DNA from: Podochytrium sp. JEL0797
Taxonomy: Eukaryota > Chytridiomycota > Chytridiomycetes > Chytridiales > Chytriomycetaceae
NCBI GenBank assembly: GCA_027596195.1
Contig: JADGJG010000495.1
Location: 1 to 18,071 of the forward strand
Length of the DNA stretch: 18,071 bases
Direction of reading: 5' to 3'
In this document: positions 16,660 to 18,071 of the stretch, piece by piece
How positions within the stretch are numbered: the stretch's first letter is position 1
Layout: every line of letters begins with the position of its first letter
Translations under genes and position numbers: made by a program
Notes under the pieces: model-generated
The model's input: the letters and a program-made list of their open reading frames with translations, nothing else
Databases searched by the model: none
Told to the model about the DNA's origin: nothing

Positions 16660-18071
16660 ATGACCAACACAAAACGAGCGTCGCCCTTCAGATCGGCCTT
16701 CAGCTTCAATACGAAAATCGCAATCACGATAATCATATTAGCCTCCTTTTCTCTGATCAGCAGTATAACGAGCCTTCACGTGAGTCCCATATTTGAATTC
16801 TTTCCAGTTTTGACAGTTTGCTTTTTCCGCCTCAGAAACTTCACAACGCATCCTCTAAGACTATCCCCGCCCTCGACACCATGTGCGATCGAATTCCAAA
16901 CTCGTCCGCGAGAAAATCAGGACCTCCTCGCTGAGTCATTGACGTCTTTCTGTACCACCCAGACTCGTCCTTCGACGCTCTCGAAATCCGCCTCAACACG
17001 TTATCCCCCATCGTCGACATCTTTATTATTATCCACCCACCATTCTCTTTCACGGGTTCCGAAAGCCCGTGGTCCATTCCAATCAACGGAATCATCGCGT
17101 CGCTATGGAACTGCATCCACCACATACACGTCACACCCTCCTCCTGGTCACCACCACACCTCCAAACACTCCAACAATACGAAGAGTACTACTCGAACCG
17201 TGGATTTCGCGACGCGGAAAGCTCTTAAACCGCGGGGACTTGGTTATCGTTTCCAAAGTCAAGGAGGTGCCGCGTTGGCAAGTCATTCAGGCGTTCCAGA
17301 AGTGTGAAGGCTATCCACGCGTTTCTGCATTAGAACTGAATGCATTCACGTATGGATACGAGTATCGGAACTATGAGAAGGCGTCGAGAAATGCAAAAGT
17401 GGTGTTGTGGCCACGGCGGGATGACGGAGGATGGCGAGGATGGTGGGAGCACGATTCATTTACCGACTTGAGAGCTTTGAAAGAAGGAGACAATGGTGTG
17501 GGTGTCGTAAAGAAAGCCGGCTGGGCCTGCTGGCATTGTTTGAGAACCGTTGCCGATGCAGTTAAGTTGTTGAGTGAGCATGACTTTGCTTACCTTCTGA
17601 AAGCGTTTCGGTATGGGCTCGCAATGAAGGGATCGTTTCACCCCGTGTTGGTGTATCAGGAAAAAAATGAGGACATTCCCCCTTGGGTTCATCTGAATCG
17701 CGAACGGTACTCGCATTTTGTGGATCGGAGGAACGAGTGGGCTGGGTTTCAGGATCTCCAACTCAACAAGAGTCTCGAAATCATCAACATGCGCAATGCC
17801 TCTTGCAAAGACATCAAGGCAGTTGAAATGCCCGCGCACGCAGTCGCGACACGACGCGTGATTGATTACTTCCTCTACAACGGCGAAGTGGACGTGTTGT
17901 AAATTCGATTGAACACTCTCGAAACGGTCGTGGATCAGTTTATCCTTGTGGAAACAGTTGTCACCTTCTCTGGCGTCCCGAAACCAGTGCAGTTCCCGGA
18001 CCTGCTGCAAAACCCATCGTTTGCAAGGATTCTTCCCAAAATCAATAACACAAGTCCGGTCGACTCTCAAC
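16660..18071 (+). pseudogene. GT17 (MGAT3-type) glycosyltransferase with two tandem domains, three lesions, runs off window
   Basis: Exon 1 16660-16779 encodes a type II anchor (TKIAITIIILASFSLISSI); a 56-nt intron (GTGAGT..CTCAG) follows; exon 2 starts at 16836. Domain 1 shows VIDVFLYHPD, ALEIRLNTLSPIVDIFIII, FSFTGSESPW, NRGDLVIVSKVKEVPRWQV (the usual DEIPR site reads KEVPR), YGYEYRNYE, and AGWACWHCLR like the family GWHCSWCF motif. From about 17850 a second GT17 start follows in the same frame: RRVIDYFLYNGEVDVL, IRLNTLETVVDQFILVETVV, FSGVPKPVQF. Family members add beta-1,4-GlcNAc to the core mannose of N-glycans in the Golgi. Lesions: TGA 16932-16934 (AAA in the 12.9-kb fragment), a lost base near 17217-17221 (GAG AAG in the fragment), and TAA 17900-17902 where the family has GAA (Glu). 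No phase-correct intron removes them. Confidence 0.83.

Noticed and set aside
16881..16934. Intron removing the TGA at 16932
   Set aside because: Possible GT donors upstream (e.g. 16882) with the AG at 16934-16935 give the wrong phase, and the removed segment is conserved as coding in the 12.9-kb copy.
17456..18070. 204-codon minus-strand frame
   Set aside because: Antisense of GT17 coding sequence.
1..18071. CRISPR array, bacterial operon or phage genes
   Set aside because: No spaced short repeats; spliceosomal introns and fungal gene families show a nuclear eukaryotic genome.

Overview
The window looks like nuclear DNA of a fungus, possibly an early-diverging zoosporic lineage (the lineage is inference). 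Genes are split by short GT-AG introns of about 44-94 nt. Exons are GC-rich and intergenic DNA is AT-rich. A YHM2-type mitochondrial carrier, a fungal-style SGNH/PC-esterase, a GT17 glycosyltransferase and a Crypton-like tyrosine recombinase are present. TGA, TAG and TAA all end intact genes, so the standard code applies.

Left third (1-5400), compact and mitochondrial. It holds the 3' end of an mtSSB-like gene (+), a complete four-exon electron-transfer flavoprotein beta subunit (ETFB, +), two tandem five-exon YHM2 carriers (+), and a convergent minus-strand gene whose exons encode two OB/SSB-like domains in a row. ETFB feeds electrons from mitochondrial dehydrogenases to ETF-QO, and YHM2 exchanges citrate and oxoglutarate and in yeast also binds mtDNA. 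The cluster could therefore link mtDNA maintenance and mitochondrial metabolism, but co-function is inference.

Middle (5500-10011), disturbed by duplication and transposition. A tRNA-Arg(ACG) gene (-) has a broken second copy about 750 bp away that shares its 3' flank. Next comes the 3' part of a Smg6/Est1-type PIN nuclease gene (-), cut off at about 7430. The cut lies against a 5'-truncated Crypton-like tyrosine recombinase (+) with a long Gln/Pro-rich middle and an unrecognised C-terminal domain.

10012-14363 is gene-poor. It contains a roughly 300-bp tandem duplication, a second diverged repeat pair, two small ORF relics, a possible signal-peptide mini-gene (-) and a decayed fragment of a GT17 gene.

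Right end (14364-18071): a six-exon membrane-anchored SGNH/PC-esterase, then a membrane-anchored GT17 glycosyltransferase whose sequence runs into a second GT17 domain at the window edge. The GT17 copy carries two nonsense codons and one frameshift. Both proteins have type II anchors, which suggests secretory-pathway carbohydrate modification.

Several otherwise well-conserved genes need a single missing base, in or near short homopolymers, to stay in frame. Either several genes are decaying or the assembly undercalls homopolymers, and this affects how the pseudogene calls should be read.
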